Below the pieces are notes generated by a model. That model was not told the DNA's origin. It made no database searches and worked only from the letters and a program-made list of their open reading frames with translations. DNA of 27,140 nt, from contig JBCCXL010000038.1 in NCBI GenBank assembly GCA_039191605.1, positions 1 through 27,140 of the forward strand. Reading direction: 5' to 3'. Positions 7,583-16,414 of the stretch are shown one piece after another. This stretch comes from JBCCXL01 sp039191605 (GTDB lineage: Bacteria; Acidobacteriota; Thermoanaerobaculia; Multivoradales; JAHZIX01). The translations under genes were made by a program, and so were the position numbers. Within the stretch, counting starts at the first letter, position 1; each line of letters opens with the position of its first letter.

Positions 7583-7704
7583 AAAAGTGCCTGGCACCTT
7601 CATGATTGGGTGCCCGATGAAAAGTTCCTGGCACTTCGAGAGCCAATCCCAGGCTCTTCACTAGAAAAGTGCCTGGCACCTCGAGAGCGGGCACCTCGAG
7701 AGCG
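7583..7704. repeat. Cluster of REP-like palindromes (BIME-like)
   Basis: Three inverted copies of the REP (central T on the + strand, opposite to 361-1513) lie at 7586-7599 (AGTGCCTGGCACCT), 7623-7636 (diverged, AGTTCCTGGCACTT) and 7668-7681 (AGTGCCTGGCACCT), each preceded by AAA. Between the second and third, AGAGCC (7639-7644) and GGCTCT (7652-7657) form a hairpin. The third copy runs into a perfect 15-bp tandem duplication, GGCACCTCGAGAGCG at 7675-7689 and 7690-7704. The cluster sits beyond the 3' end of the TPR gene that stops at 7762. Confidence 0.82.
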
Positions 7705-7761
7705 ATCCAGCTTAGAACGCCCCTTCCCCCTCCCACTCTCAGCCCATCGGCCTCAGGCTCC

Positions 7762-9870
7762 TCAGCCGGGAAGGCGTCCTTCGGCGTAGGCCGCTAGATC
7801 TGACCTCAGCTGCCTCAGCAGCGCCTGCCCTTCGGGCCTCTGGGCGAGGGCGGAGCTCTCGAGCTGCTGTACTAGCTGACTTTGAAGGCCTGCAGCCTCT
7901 TCGAAGCGGCCGGCGGCGGCGAGGCAGAGCGCCAGCAGCTGGCCGGCCTCAGCGCTGGGAGCCGAAGAGAAGATCTCTTCCGCTTCCCGCACCGCGGCGA
8001 CGGTGTTCTTCACCGCCGGAGAGCTCGATAACGCCAACAGCCGAACGCGAGCCAGCCTCAGCGGCATCGACGATGGAAAGGCCCTGAGCCCCTCCTCGAG
8101 GCGCTCCGCGGCGACCTGGTCTCGCCCGGCGAGAGTGAGAGCGGTGATTTCCCCGAGGCGAGCCGGCAAGGAATTGGCATCTCCCTCGATGACCTTACGG
8201 TAGGCCGCAGCGGACTCCTGGAAGCGCCCCGCTTGACCCAGCTGTCCAGCGAGCTCGAAGCGTAAGTCGAGTCGCTGTGGAAAGCGCTCCAGGGCCCGGC
8301 GGTAGCGCCCGATCGCTTCCTCTTCTTCCCCCAAAGCGGCCTGCAGCCTCGCCAAGGATCTCGTGGCGAGCAGCGGGCTGGCTCCGTAGAGAGCGGCGTC
8401 TGCCGACCTCAGCTCCTGATTCGACAGCTCCCCAAGGGCCTTCATCGACTCCTCGTCGGCTCGAGAGCGCAGAGCGCCCACCCTCGACTCGAAGGCGATC
8501 CGCGGGTTCTCTTCTTGCTGAGCCTGGCCTCTTGCTTCCTCGTAAGCCCGTTCCGACCGCTGGCTGTCTCCAGCGGCTTCCCAAGCCTGTCCCAGCTCCA
8601 GCAGAAAGCCGGCATCCTCGCTGCCGAGGGCAGATTCCGGCAAATTCGTCAGCACTCTCGCCGCCTCCGCCGGACGCCCGAGCTCCCGCAATACCGACGC
8701 CAGCTCTCGCGTCGTCGGCACGTCGCCCGGGGCGAGCTCCAGAGCGGCGACCAGCTGCTCCTGCGCTCCTTCCAGATCTCCGGCTCGGCGCAGGGCGCTG
8801 CTCAAACCCTGACGTCCCTCAAGATTGTCGCCATCCAGCTCCACCGCCCGGCGATAGGCCTCGACGGCGGCGGTCAGCTGACCATCCTTCAACGCCCAGC
8901 CGCCGCGCTGCCGAAAGGTGCTCGGGCTGCGGGCCACGGAGACCAATCGAGCCATTCTTGGATCCGCAAAGATCGGCTCCCGGCGGCCGGAACTCTCCAG
9001 CTGCTCGCGAGCGGAGTCCATCTCTTGCAGCGCCCGATAGGCGGAGGCAAGGAAATAGCGCACCCGATCCGCCTGGGGCTCCAGCGCCAGGCTGGCCTCG
9101 AAGGCCGCGACGGCCTCCTCCGCAGCTCCCTGATCGAGGAGCGAGCGGCCTAGACCAAAGCTCGCGGCGGCTTCCCAAGAGGTCGTACTAGAGCTTGGTC
9201 CAGCAGCAGCCAGGGCGAGGATCTCCTCGAAGGTCTTTTGAGCTTCCCTCGGGCTCCCCGCGGCGAGAGCCGCCAGGCCGAGTCGAATTCGCACCGGACC
9301 GTCTCCGGGCAGCAGCTCGGCGGCCCGACGGTAGACCTCCACCGCCTCGGCGAAGCGCCCCTGACCCCGCAGGACCTCGCCTCGATAATCCAGCCAGGCC
9401 CCCGCCTCCCGCGGCTCTTCGGCTCGCTGCGCCAGGGTGGCTGCATTGTCGTAGGCCGGCAGCGCCAGCTCCGGCAGATCGTAAACCTGCGCCGCCAGCC
9501 CCAGCTCTCCGTAGGCACCGGCAAGCTCGGCGAGCTGAGATCGGTCGACTGGTTCTGCCGCCAGTCCCCGGGCGACCTCCTCATAGGCGCTCCGCAAGTG
9601 CTCCTCGATGGCTGGCTCGACACCCGCAACCTGCAGGACGACGGGTTTGAGCTCCGGGCCTGGATCCATCGGATTCCCGGCCCCCTCGCCGCCGCCATCG
9701 CCACCACATGCCGTCAAGACGACGGATATGAGGCAGGCCACGACGCCAAGGCCCCGAGTCAAGAAACCGGAAAAAGCACGGGCACCGGAGCCGGCATGCC
9801 GACGGGCACCACAGCGAGCACTCATCCGGTGCTCACGGATCCACCGAGCGGTCACTCCTCTAGCGACCAT
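7762..9870 (-). CDS. TPR lipoprotein, third gene of triad 2
   Basis: 702 residues. A basic n-region and hydrophobic segment end in SVVLTACGG with the lipidation Cys at 55. The rest is almost entirely helical TPR-type repeats (for example ALPAYDNAATLAQ, AEAVEVYRRAAELLPGD, AVEAYRRAVELDGDN), with no enzymatic motif. The N-terminal start of the mature domain (VAGVEPAIEEHL, then VYDLPELALPAYDNA and WLDYRG) matches the TPR proteins at 14561-16414 and 18312-20123, so the three are paralogues. The ATG at 9870 overlaps the upstream propeller gene by 19 bases, indicating translational coupling. An ATG at 9825 is an alternative start, and the longer open frame to 10032 lies inside the upstream gene. Role unknown; scaffold or binding partner of the propeller lipoproteins is inferred. 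Confidence 0.82.
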   Translation of the reverse strand: MVARGVTARWIREHRMSARCGARRHAGSGARAFSGFLTRGLGVVACLISVVLTACGGDGGGEGAGNPMDPGPELKPVVLQVAGVEPAIEEHLRSAYEEVARGLAAEPVDRSQLAELAGAYGELGLAAQVYDLPELALPAYDNAATLAQRAEEPREAGAWLDYRGEVLRGQGRFAEAVEVYRRAAELLPGDGPVRIRLGLAALAAGSPREAQKTFEEILALAAAGPSSSTTSWEAAASFGLGRSLLDQGAAEEAVAAFEASLALEPQADRVRYFLASAYRALQEMDSAREQLESSGRREPIFADPRMARLVSVARSPSTFRQRGGWALKDGQLTAAVEAYRRAVELDGDNLEGRQGLSSALRRAGDLEGAQEQLVAALELAPGDVPTTRELASVLRELGRPAEAARVLTNLPESALGSEDAGFLLELGQAWEAAGDSQRSERAYEEARGQAQQEENPRIAFESRVGALRSRADEESMKALGELSNQELRSADAALYGASPLLATRSLARLQAALGEEEEAIGRYRRALERFPQRLDLRFELAGQLGQAGRFQESAAAYRKVIEGDANSLPARLGEITALTLAGRDQVAAERLEEGLRAFPSSMPLRLARVRLLALSSSPAVKNTVAAVREAEEIFSSAPSAEAGQLLALCLAAAGRFEEAAGLQSQLVQQLESSALAQRPEGQALLRQLRSDLAAYAEGRLPG

Positions 9871-11771
9871 CCGTCGACCGCCTCTCCTTGTCCTTGAGAC
9901 AAGGTGGAGTAGCTCCCCGAGCTCAGGTTCATGAAGCGCTCCCAGCGACCATCGGGCCACTGCACGCTCAGCGCCCGATTCTCTGTGCTCTCCCCCAGCC
10001 CGAACGCCAGGCGTGGATCGTTGGCGCTGCAATAGCTGGCGGCGGAGCGCACCCGGCGAAATAGGCGGGTTCCGTCCCCGCGCTCCAGCACCGCCCAGGC
10101 TCCCAGAGCATCGACCGCCGGGGATTCGGACGAAGAGCCCGCCTCCCCGTTACCGAGCACCAGCCGCACCCCCAACCACTGCGACTGATCTCCCGCGAGG
10201 TTTCGCAGCAGGCGCACCGGACCGTCATTGTCCACCACCACCACGTCTGGGTCCCCGTCGTTGTCGACGTCGCCAAAGGCGGCCCCTCGGCTGGTGCCAA
10301 GATGAGCCAGCGCCGGGCCACCGCGGGAGGTCCAATTCTCGAAGCGTCCCTCGCCTTGGTTGTGGAAGAGCAGATCCGGCTGCCGCAGAGGGAACTCCGC
10401 CCCGGAGCGCAGCGCCTCACCGAAGCGCTTCACCGCGCCGTTGACCACCAGCAGGTCGAGCCAGCCGTCGAGATCAACATCGAAGAAGGCGGTTCCAAAG
10501 CCGGTGTAGTTCCAGCTATCGGTTCCCAAGCCGCTCCCCACCGTCGCGTCCTGGAAGAGTCCCGTGCCGTCATTGCGGAAGAGGGTGTTGGTCTCGCGGT
10601 CGAGGTGGGCCATGAACAGGTCTTCGTCCCCATCGCCGTCGAAATCGGCGGCGTCGATGCCCATGCTCGCCTCCGCCTGGGCATCTCGGTTCAGCGCGCT
10701 GCCGGTCATCAGCCCCTCTTCGCTAAAGCCCCCCTGGCCGTCGTTGAGCCACAGCTGGTTGGGCCGCTGGTCGATGGCCAGGTAGAGATCCAGCCAGCCA
10801 TCCCCGTCGGCGTCCAGGGTCACCGCCCCGAGGGTCGAAGCGGCTACGCTCCCCGGACCGGCGATGGCCGTTACCTCCTCGAAGCTGCCGTCGCCGCGGT
10901 TGCGCAGCAGCCGATCGCCCTGCGGCACAAAAGCGAGGGGGCCGCAATAATCGTCCATTCCCCCCTCGTTGGGGCAGACCCGATGCCCCTCCCGGCTCCA
11001 GCGGACATAGTTGCCGACGAAGAGATCCTGGTCGCCGTCGCGGTCGTAGTCGAAGAAGAGAGCCACCACGCTCCAGCGCTCGTCGTCCGCTCCCGCCGCT
11101 GTGGTGACGTCTTCGAAGGTTCCGTCACCGCGATTGCGCAGCAGGCGGTTGGAGCCGAGATTGGCGACGTAGAGATCCGGCCAGCCGTCGGAGTCCAGAT
11201 CCCCCACCGCCGCGCCCATTCCGTAGCCACCGCCGCTGGTCTCTAACCCCGCCTCTGCCGTGACGTCGCGAAAGCTCAGGGTTCCGGAGGGAATCCACTC
11301 GTTGCGAAAGAGCCGGTCGGAGGGCGCCGCGGCGTCCGGCGCGTCGGCATTCGCAGAACCGTCCAGCGCTCCTCCCTGGACGAGGTAGACGTCCAGGTCG
11401 CCGTCCTGGTCGTAATCCAGCAGCGCCGCTCCGCCCCCCATCATCTCCGGGAAGAAGAGGTCTCCCCGGGCTCCGTTGTCGTAGACGAAACTCAGCCCCA
11501 CCGACTCGGCGATCTCTTCGAGGACAACATCCTCCGCCGTGGCCCCCGCAGCCATCTGCGCACCGTCGCCGTCGCCCGCAGTCGATGGATCCTGGTCGCC
11601 GGCGCCGCCGCAGGCGGTACCGAGGGTCAGGAGCAGAGCACAGCCAAGGCCTGAGCCGAGAGCCCTGAGAACTCGCCTGGGCTCAGCGTGAGCCCAGAGT
11701 CGCAATTCACTCCTCCGGACAGATTCACCGGCGGAAGCAGGCTCGACGCGGAAAGGATCGAGAGTAGACAC
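9852..11771 (-). CDS. CRTAC1-like FG-GAP/ASPIC-UnbV lipoprotein, second gene of triad 2
   Basis: 639 residues. A long basic n-region and hydrophobic segment end at a candidate lipidation Cys 54 (LTLGTACGG). Seven FG-GAP/VCBS calcium-loop motifs follow (DYDQDGDLD, DLDSDGWPD, DYDRDGDQD, DADGDGWLD, DFDGDGDED, DVDLDGWLD, DVDNDGDPD), as expected for a seven-bladed propeller. A Cys pair lies in the third blade (VCPNEGG...DYCGP). The C-terminal ASPIC/UnbV domain shows LAFGLGES and VQWPDGRWE. The start is the GTG at 11771, four bases after the upstream stop and preceded by GGAG at 9-base spacing; the frame extends further upstream but would overlap by 116 bases. The family is secreted and usually binds calcium; its bacterial function is not established. 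Confidence 0.86.
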   Translation of the reverse strand: MSTLDPFRVEPASAGESVRRSELRLWAHAEPRRVLRALGSGLGCALLLTLGTACGGAGDQDPSTAGDGDGAQMAAGATAEDVVLEEIAESVGLSFVYDNGARGDLFFPEMMGGGAALLDYDQDGDLDVYLVQGGALDGSANADAPDAAAPSDRLFRNEWIPSGTLSFRDVTAEAGLETSGGGYGMGAAVGDLDSDGWPDLYVANLGSNRLLRNRGDGTFEDVTTAAGADDERWSVVALFFDYDRDGDQDLFVGNYVRWSREGHRVCPNEGGMDDYCGPLAFVPQGDRLLRNRGDGSFEEVTAIAGPGSVAASTLGAVTLDADGDGWLDLYLAIDQRPNQLWLNDGQGGFSEEGLMTGSALNRDAQAEASMGIDAADFDGDGDEDLFMAHLDRETNTLFRNDGTGLFQDATVGSGLGTDSWNYTGFGTAFFDVDLDGWLDLLVVNGAVKRFGEALRSGAEFPLRQPDLLFHNQGEGRFENWTSRGGPALAHLGTSRGAAFGDVDNDGDPDVVVVDNDGPVRLLRNLAGDQSQWLGVRLVLGNGEAGSSSESPAVDALGAWAVLERGDGTRLFRRVRSAASYCSANDPRLAFGLGESTENRALSVQWPDGRWERFMNLSSGSYSTLSQGQGEAVDGWSLEE

Positions 11772-11775
11772 GGTA

Positions 11776-14352
11776 CTAGGCTCCGGAAGGGGCAGACGCC
11801 GCAGGCGCAGGGGTGGAGGACTCGTGGGCGGCGTGGGATGAGCTGCTGCTGGAAGACCCGTTATCCGATGAGGCGTGATCCGACGAGCCATGGTTCATAG
11901 AGCCGTGGCCCGCAGCACTTAGATCAAGCCTCGGCAGGCTTACCGGTGCCAGGCGCTTGCGGTCTTCGTAAAGATCGACCACCTGCCGCAGCGGAACGTC
12001 TTCGAAGGTCTGAACAGTCCCGCTACCGGGCCACTGAATTCTCAGCTCCTCGACGGCGACGGCGTCTCCCAACCCCAGCTCCTGCTGCAGGCTAGAGCCA
12101 CCGAAAGTTCCTCCGGTGCCCACCACTGAATGCAGCTGACGCCGGGATCCAGCCTCGTCTCGGGTCGTCACCGTGATCCTCGCACCGACGCCAAAAGCGT
12201 TGGCCTTGACCCCGTGGAGGCGCAGCGTGAGCCACGCCGGTCCCGCGAGCCCTTGCTGCTGGTCTGCTCCGCGGAAGAGGGGGTTCTCGAACAGAGCGTT
12301 GCCGAAGGAATCCCCGGGATAAAAGCCCCCCAGCTGGTGGAAGAGGTCCTGGTCGCCGTCGTTGTCGATATCGCCGAAGGCCACTCCGTGGCCCTTCTGT
12401 AGATGGCCAAAGCCGTGACTGTAGGTGATGTCTTCGAAGCGGTCTCCGAGGTTGCGGAACATCACGTTGGGAAAGAGGCTCTCGTATTCCGGGTTCCCGG
12501 TACCGAGGTAGATGTCCTGCTGCCCGTCGTTATCCAAATCGCCGAAGTTGGCGCCCATCGGCAGCAGGGTTTGGCGCAGCCCCACATCCCTCGACACCTC
12601 GGTGAAGCTGCCGCCGTCGTTGCGGTAGAGCAGCGGCTGGCCCTCTTCGAGATCCACCCCGAAGAACCAGGCGGCGCACTTGAAGGGGGGGCCGTTGTAG
12701 TCCGCAACGAAGAGGTCCTGATCACCGTCGTTGTCGTAGTCGAAGAACCAGCTGGTGAAGCTCTTGAGCTGCGGCTCCGTCACTCCCAGCTGCGGAGCGA
12801 CGTCGGTAAAGGTGCCGTCTCCCTCATTGCGATACAGGCGATTGGGGCCGAAGTTGGAGACGTAGAGGTCGGGATCGCCGTCGTTGTCGTAGTCGCCCCA
12901 GGTCACCGCCTTGGCGTAACGCAGGTTCGCCACTCCGGCGGCGTTGGTGACGTCCTCGAAGCGGCCCTGGCCATCGTTGCGCATCAGCTGCGAAGGATAG
13001 AGGTTGGGCTCGAGGGCCTCGTGGGCGATATAGAGATCCAGATCCCCGTCGCCGTCATAGTCCGCGAAGGCGGCGCTCTGGGTCGGCGCCGCCAGGCTCG
13101 CCAGTCCCGAAGCTCGGGTCACGTCCACGAAACCCAGCCCTTCGTCCACTCGGTTGAGCAGCAGGGAGTTGCGCATCCGGCCGTTCTCCAGCAGCCAAGC
13201 TCCCCGCAGCACCAAGATGTCCGGCCGACGATCGCCGTCGACGTCACCGTGGATCAGGTTCAGGCCGCCCAGCTGTACGTCGAGGCCCCAGGCCTCGCTG
13301 ACGTCCTCGAAGCTGCCGTCCCCGCGGTTACGAAAGGCCTTGAGATGGTCACAGGGATCGGAGGTAGAGGACAGCAGGTCCAGCAGGCCGTCCCCGTCGA
13401 GATCCTCGAGGATCGCGCCTCCCGCCAAATCCACCGCGTTGACGCCCAGGGCCGGCGCGCGGTCCACCCAGCGCCCCGGCGCGGATCCCGAGGTCGGAGG
13501 AGCGTTTGCCAGATTGCGCCCACTGAAAATCTCCTCGGAGGCCCGGAAGCGCTCCGGAACCCCCTGGGGCCAGTCGCCGGACACCATCCTCGACAAATTC
13601 AGCAGCCAGGCGGAATGAACGCTATCGGGAATCTCCTCGAGAAATTGCAGGAAGTAATCGCCCGCCGCCCGAGCGTGCTCCGGCTGGCGATGCACCCCCT
13701 CGGCGGTGATCGGCAGAATGCAGCTGGCGCCGGAATGATGCTCGACGCAGTTGGCGTCCTCCGCCGCCTGGAGATGAGTCAGGGCCAGAGAGCCCAGCAG
13801 ATCGAGGCCCAGCTCCCGCGGTACTCCCTGCTGCTGGGCGAAGGCCGCCGCCCGCTGCAGATGCTCGAGGCTGCGCAGCGGCTCTCCCAGCTCCAGCAGC
13901 TCGCGGCCGTATTGCACGTGCAGCGCCGCTTCATCGAGGGGATTGGCCTGGGGGGTCCGCAGCTGCGCCGCCAGATCCTGCGCCCGTCGGCGCCCGAAAT
14001 AGCGCTCGTCCGAGGCCTGAATCCCCCGGCACAGGGCTTGTAGCTCCGCCGCCACCCGCTCCCGAGGCTCGAATTGCAGCGCTCCCTCGCCTCCTGAGTC
14101 CGCCACGGATCCACTCCCGGAGGGCTCCCCGCCGCTTTCCGGGCCGCTCTCCGAATCGGGCGAGCCGCAGGCCACCAACAGTCCGCAGACGAGAAGCATC
14201 GCAGCCAGAATCCGGAAGGGTAACGCGAAGCCGGCAGACGGAACCGTGCCCCGTAGCCAAGAGGAGGTTATGGAGCAGAACCGCGCCGACGCACCACTGA
14301 TGCTCGCACCGGAAGTCTGGATTCTAGAGACAGGAAAGTTGGAAGAGGTCAC
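11776..14352 (-). CDS. Fusion lipoprotein: TPR-like helical domain + FG-GAP propeller + ASPIC-UnbV, first gene of triad 2
   Basis: 858 residues. Signal with lipobox LLVACGS (Cys 62). An alpha-helical region of about 200 residues follows (EAALHVQYGRELLELGEPL, RSLEHLQRAAAFAQQ), read as TPR-like, with a Cys-bearing stretch (ANCVEHHSGASCILP). Seven calcium-loop motifs (DLDGDGLLD to DIDNDGDQD; the second, DVDGDRRPD, is degenerate) form the propeller. Then comes ASPIC/UnbV (GVGARITV, QELGLGDA, IQWPGSG). The last about 45 residues are an unusual His/Ser/Ala-rich tail (HGSMNH, SSDHASSDNG, SHAAHES), possibly disordered or metal-binding. The start is the GTG at 14352, with no clear ribosome binding site. 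About 208 bp separates it from the TPR gene upstream, so triad 2 may have its own promoter. Confidence 0.82.
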   Translation of the reverse strand: MTSSNFPVSRIQTSGASISGASARFCSITSSWLRGTVPSAGFALPFRILAAMLLVCGLLVACGSPDSESGPESGGEPSGSGSVADSGGEGALQFEPRERVAAELQALCRGIQASDERYFGRRRAQDLAAQLRTPQANPLDEAALHVQYGRELLELGEPLRSLEHLQRAAAFAQQQGVPRELGLDLLGSLALTHLQAAEDANCVEHHSGASCILPITAEGVHRQPEHARAAGDYFLQFLEEIPDSVHSAWLLNLSRMVSGDWPQGVPERFRASEEIFSGRNLANAPPTSGSAPGRWVDRAPALGVNAVDLAGGAILEDLDGDGLLDLLSSTSDPCDHLKAFRNRGDGSFEDVSEAWGLDVQLGGLNLIHGDVDGDRRPDILVLRGAWLLENGRMRNSLLLNRVDEGLGFVDVTRASGLASLAAPTQSAAFADYDGDGDLDLYIAHEALEPNLYPSQLMRNDGQGRFEDVTNAAGVANLRYAKAVTWGDYDNDGDPDLYVSNFGPNRLYRNEGDGTFTDVAPQLGVTEPQLKSFTSWFFDYDNDGDQDLFVADYNGPPFKCAAWFFGVDLEEGQPLLYRNDGGSFTEVSRDVGLRQTLLPMGANFGDLDNDGQQDIYLGTGNPEYESLFPNVMFRNLGDRFEDITYSHGFGHLQKGHGVAFGDIDNDGDQDLFHQLGGFYPGDSFGNALFENPLFRGADQQQGLAGPAWLTLRLHGVKANAFGVGARITVTTRDEAGSRRQLHSVVGTGGTFGGSSLQQELGLGDAVAVEELRIQWPGSGTVQTFEDVPLRQVVDLYEDRKRLAPVSLPRLDLSAAGHGSMNHGSSDHASSDNGSSSSSSSHAAHESSTPAPAASAPSGA

Positions 14353-14560
14353 TATGGGCTCAGGGCCGTGGCGGCATTCGGGCGGTGGGGGAGAGTTGCA
14401 GTCAAGAGGACACCATCAGGTAGGCAACATCAGATAAGTACAGTCACTGAAGCTTCGATCCTTGTGCAAACCTTCGCTGAGAAACCAAGCCGGCGGCGCT
14501 CAAATGGTAGACGGGCACCAGCCTAGGAAGCCCTCATCACGGCGAGGATCGAAGCGGAAA
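14353..14560. other. Intercistronic gap between the two triads with an 11-bp inverted repeat
   Basis: No gene is supported. GCTTCGATCCT (14452-14462) and AGGATCGAAGC (14545-14555) are perfect inverted copies 82 bp apart, able to close a branched RNA structure immediately after the 14561 stop codon. There is no T run, so it is not a canonical terminator. It may be a processing or attenuation site; this is inference. Confidence 0.45.
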
Positions 14561-16414
14561 TCACAGCGGGGAAAAGATCCTCTGCGCCAGCTCGGAGGGA
14601 GAAGCCGTGGAGCAGCAGGGGCGAGCCGACTCATATTCTCTCCCTTCCTCTTCTAAGGCCTCGAGGACCGGATCCCCGGGAGCCAGGGAGGCGCTCAAGG
14701 CGGACAGCAGCTGGCGCTGGAGGTTCACCGCCGCCTCAAATTCGGCGGTGGCCGCCAACGCGAAGGCCAAAGATCTGGCCTGAGACGCGCCGGACTCCTG
14801 TTCGAAGGCCTGCTGGGCGAGGCGCAGTGCTTCCTGAGCATTGGCTTGCTCAGCAGCGGCCTGCCCGGCGTCGGCCTCCGGAGTCGGAGCGAGGGCCAGC
14901 AATCGTATCAACGCTCGCTCGATGGTTGCAGATTCCCCGCCGCCATCATCCGATCTTCCTTCACCGGAGCTCGAAAGCAGCTCGCCTTCCAGCAGGCGCC
15001 GCGCCTCGCCCCAGCGCCCGAGGGCCACTAGCGCCTGCCCTTCCCCGAGTCGGGCTCGGCTCGCCAAGGAGCCTGACCTGAGGCTCCGATAATCCTCTAG
15101 AGCCTGCGACGGTCGGCCGAGCTCCAGCAGCGCCGTCGCGCGGTTGAGTCGCGCCCGATGCTGCTGCGGATCGAGCTCTAAAACGGCGGTAAATCGCTCC
15201 ACCGCCGGCGCCGGGCGGCCGGAGCGGGCGAGCACCAGGCCGAGCTCGAATTGCGCATCAGCGAAGCGCGGATCTCGCTCCACCGCCCGCTCCTGGGCTT
15301 CTAGAGCACCGGCCAGATCGCCGATGCGAGCCAGCATCAGCCCGAGGCCATGGTGCAGCAGGGGATCCCCCGGGGCAACTTCCAGCGCCCGCCGCAGCTG
15401 CTGAGCCGCTTCCTCCGCCCGCCCCGCTTCCGCCAGCACGAAGGCGAAGTCTCGGCGCGCCCCCAAATGCTCCGGCGCCGCCGCCACCGCCTGCCGGTAG
15501 TGGCCCAAGGCCGCCTCCAGCTGCCCCTGCCGCCACGCCTGGCCGGCCCGGGTGAGATGAGCCGCGGCCCCCGTCGCCAGGGCCTGGATCGGAGCCAGGA
15601 AGGGATCCACCTCCGCCAGCCGGCCCGGCCCCCGCCGCGCCAGCTGGGCTCTCGCCGCCTCCTCTCGGCCCAGCTCTCGATAGACCTGCGCCAGCGGCAG
15701 GTGCACCACCTGCGCCTGCGGCGCCAGGCGCAGCACCGCCTCGTAGTGGCCCGCCGCCGCCTCGCTCTCTCCCGCGAGGGCCAGCAGCTGGCCGAGCTCG
15801 AAGCGCGCCGCCACCGCCCCTGGAGCCCTCTCCACCAGCTCCTCCAGCCGTCGCCGGGCGCTCTCTTCTTGCCCCAGCTCCCGCTCCGCCCGAGCCAGGG
15901 CCAGCGTCACCGTCGCCCACTCTTCCACCGCTCCGGAAGCCTCCGAAGAGTCCGAAAGCCGCTCCAGGGCCTGCCCATAAGCGCCTCGAGCCGACTCCAT
16001 CTGCCCCGCCTCGGCAGCCGAGAGCCCCGCCAGATAATGCCAGCGCGGGTTCTCCTGGTCCCACTGCTGCGCCAGCTCGTAGGCGGCGGAGGCGAGGTCC
16101 ATCAATTGATAGGCGTGATAGTGCTCTCCCAGGCGACCGACGCTCGCTCCGCGGGCCGGGTTCTCCGCACCGGCCTCGGCCAACCTCGCCTCCGTCTCCC
16201 GCCGCACCGCCACCAGCTGCTCCGCGACCTCCGGATCCATCGTCTCCAGCACCGTGGAGGACAGAGTCGGCAGCCCCTCGAGCGCCTCGACAGAGGGAGC
16301 TGCTTCCTCTCCTCCAGATCCGCCGCAGCCCAGCGCAGCAACCAACAGGCTCAAGGCGCTCAGCGAGACCATGACCAGGGAAGACGCGGAGGAGGCACGC
16401 GGGAACGGGGTCAT
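14561..16414 (-). CDS. TPR lipoprotein, third gene of triad 1
   Basis: 617 residues. The short signal ends LLVAALGCGG (Cys 30). The body is a long array of TPR-type helices (for example ESARGAYGQALERL, ALGHYRQAVAAAPEH, AVERDPRFADAQFELGLVLARSGRPAPAVERFTAVLELDP, split here into its repeats). The segment TVLETMDPEVAEQL, then YHAYQLMDLASAAYELA and WHYLAG, parallels the other two TPR lipoproteins. The start is certain in context: the ATG at 16414 shares one base with the stop of the upstream propeller gene (TGATG). The last 20 residues (CCSTASPSELAQ and onward) diverge from the paralogues, which end soon after an LxxYxxGR-type helix. No catalytic motif. Confidence 0.84.
   Translation of the reverse strand: MTPFPRASSASSLVMVSLSALSLLVAALGCGGSGGEEAAPSVEALEGLPTLSSTVLETMDPEVAEQLVAVRRETEARLAEAGAENPARGASVGRLGEHYHAYQLMDLASAAYELAQQWDQENPRWHYLAGLSAAEAGQMESARGAYGQALERLSDSSEASGAVEEWATVTLALARAERELGQEESARRRLEELVERAPGAVAARFELGQLLALAGESEAAAGHYEAVLRLAPQAQVVHLPLAQVYRELGREEAARAQLARRGPGRLAEVDPFLAPIQALATGAAAHLTRAGQAWRQGQLEAALGHYRQAVAAAPEHLGARRDFAFVLAEAGRAEEAAQQLRRALEVAPGDPLLHHGLGLMLARIGDLAGALEAQERAVERDPRFADAQFELGLVLARSGRPAPAVERFTAVLELDPQQHRARLNRATALLELGRPSQALEDYRSLRSGSLASRARLGEGQALVALGRWGEARRLLEGELLSSSGEGRSDDGGGESATIERALIRLLALAPTPEADAGQAAAEQANAQEALRLAQQAFEQESGASQARSLAFALAATAEFEAAVNLQRQLLSALSASLAPGDPVLEALEEEGREYESARPCCSTASPSELAQRIFSPL

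Noticed and set aside
9871..10032. N-terminal extension of the triad 2 TPR lipoprotein to 10032
   Set aside because: It would run deep into the propeller gene and place the lipobox more than 100 residues from the start; the ATG at 9870 fits coupling and signal length.
11945..11957. GGTGCCAGGCGCT resembling REP in the fusion lipoprotein gene
   Set aside because: The second arm is imperfect and it is the only such hit noticed in the high-GC block; too weak to list as a copy.
12403..14043. Long plus-strand open frame opposite the fusion lipoprotein gene
   Set aside because: It is the antisense shadow of a high-GC coding region; its translation lacks recognisable domains, while the minus strand has clear FG-GAP motifs.
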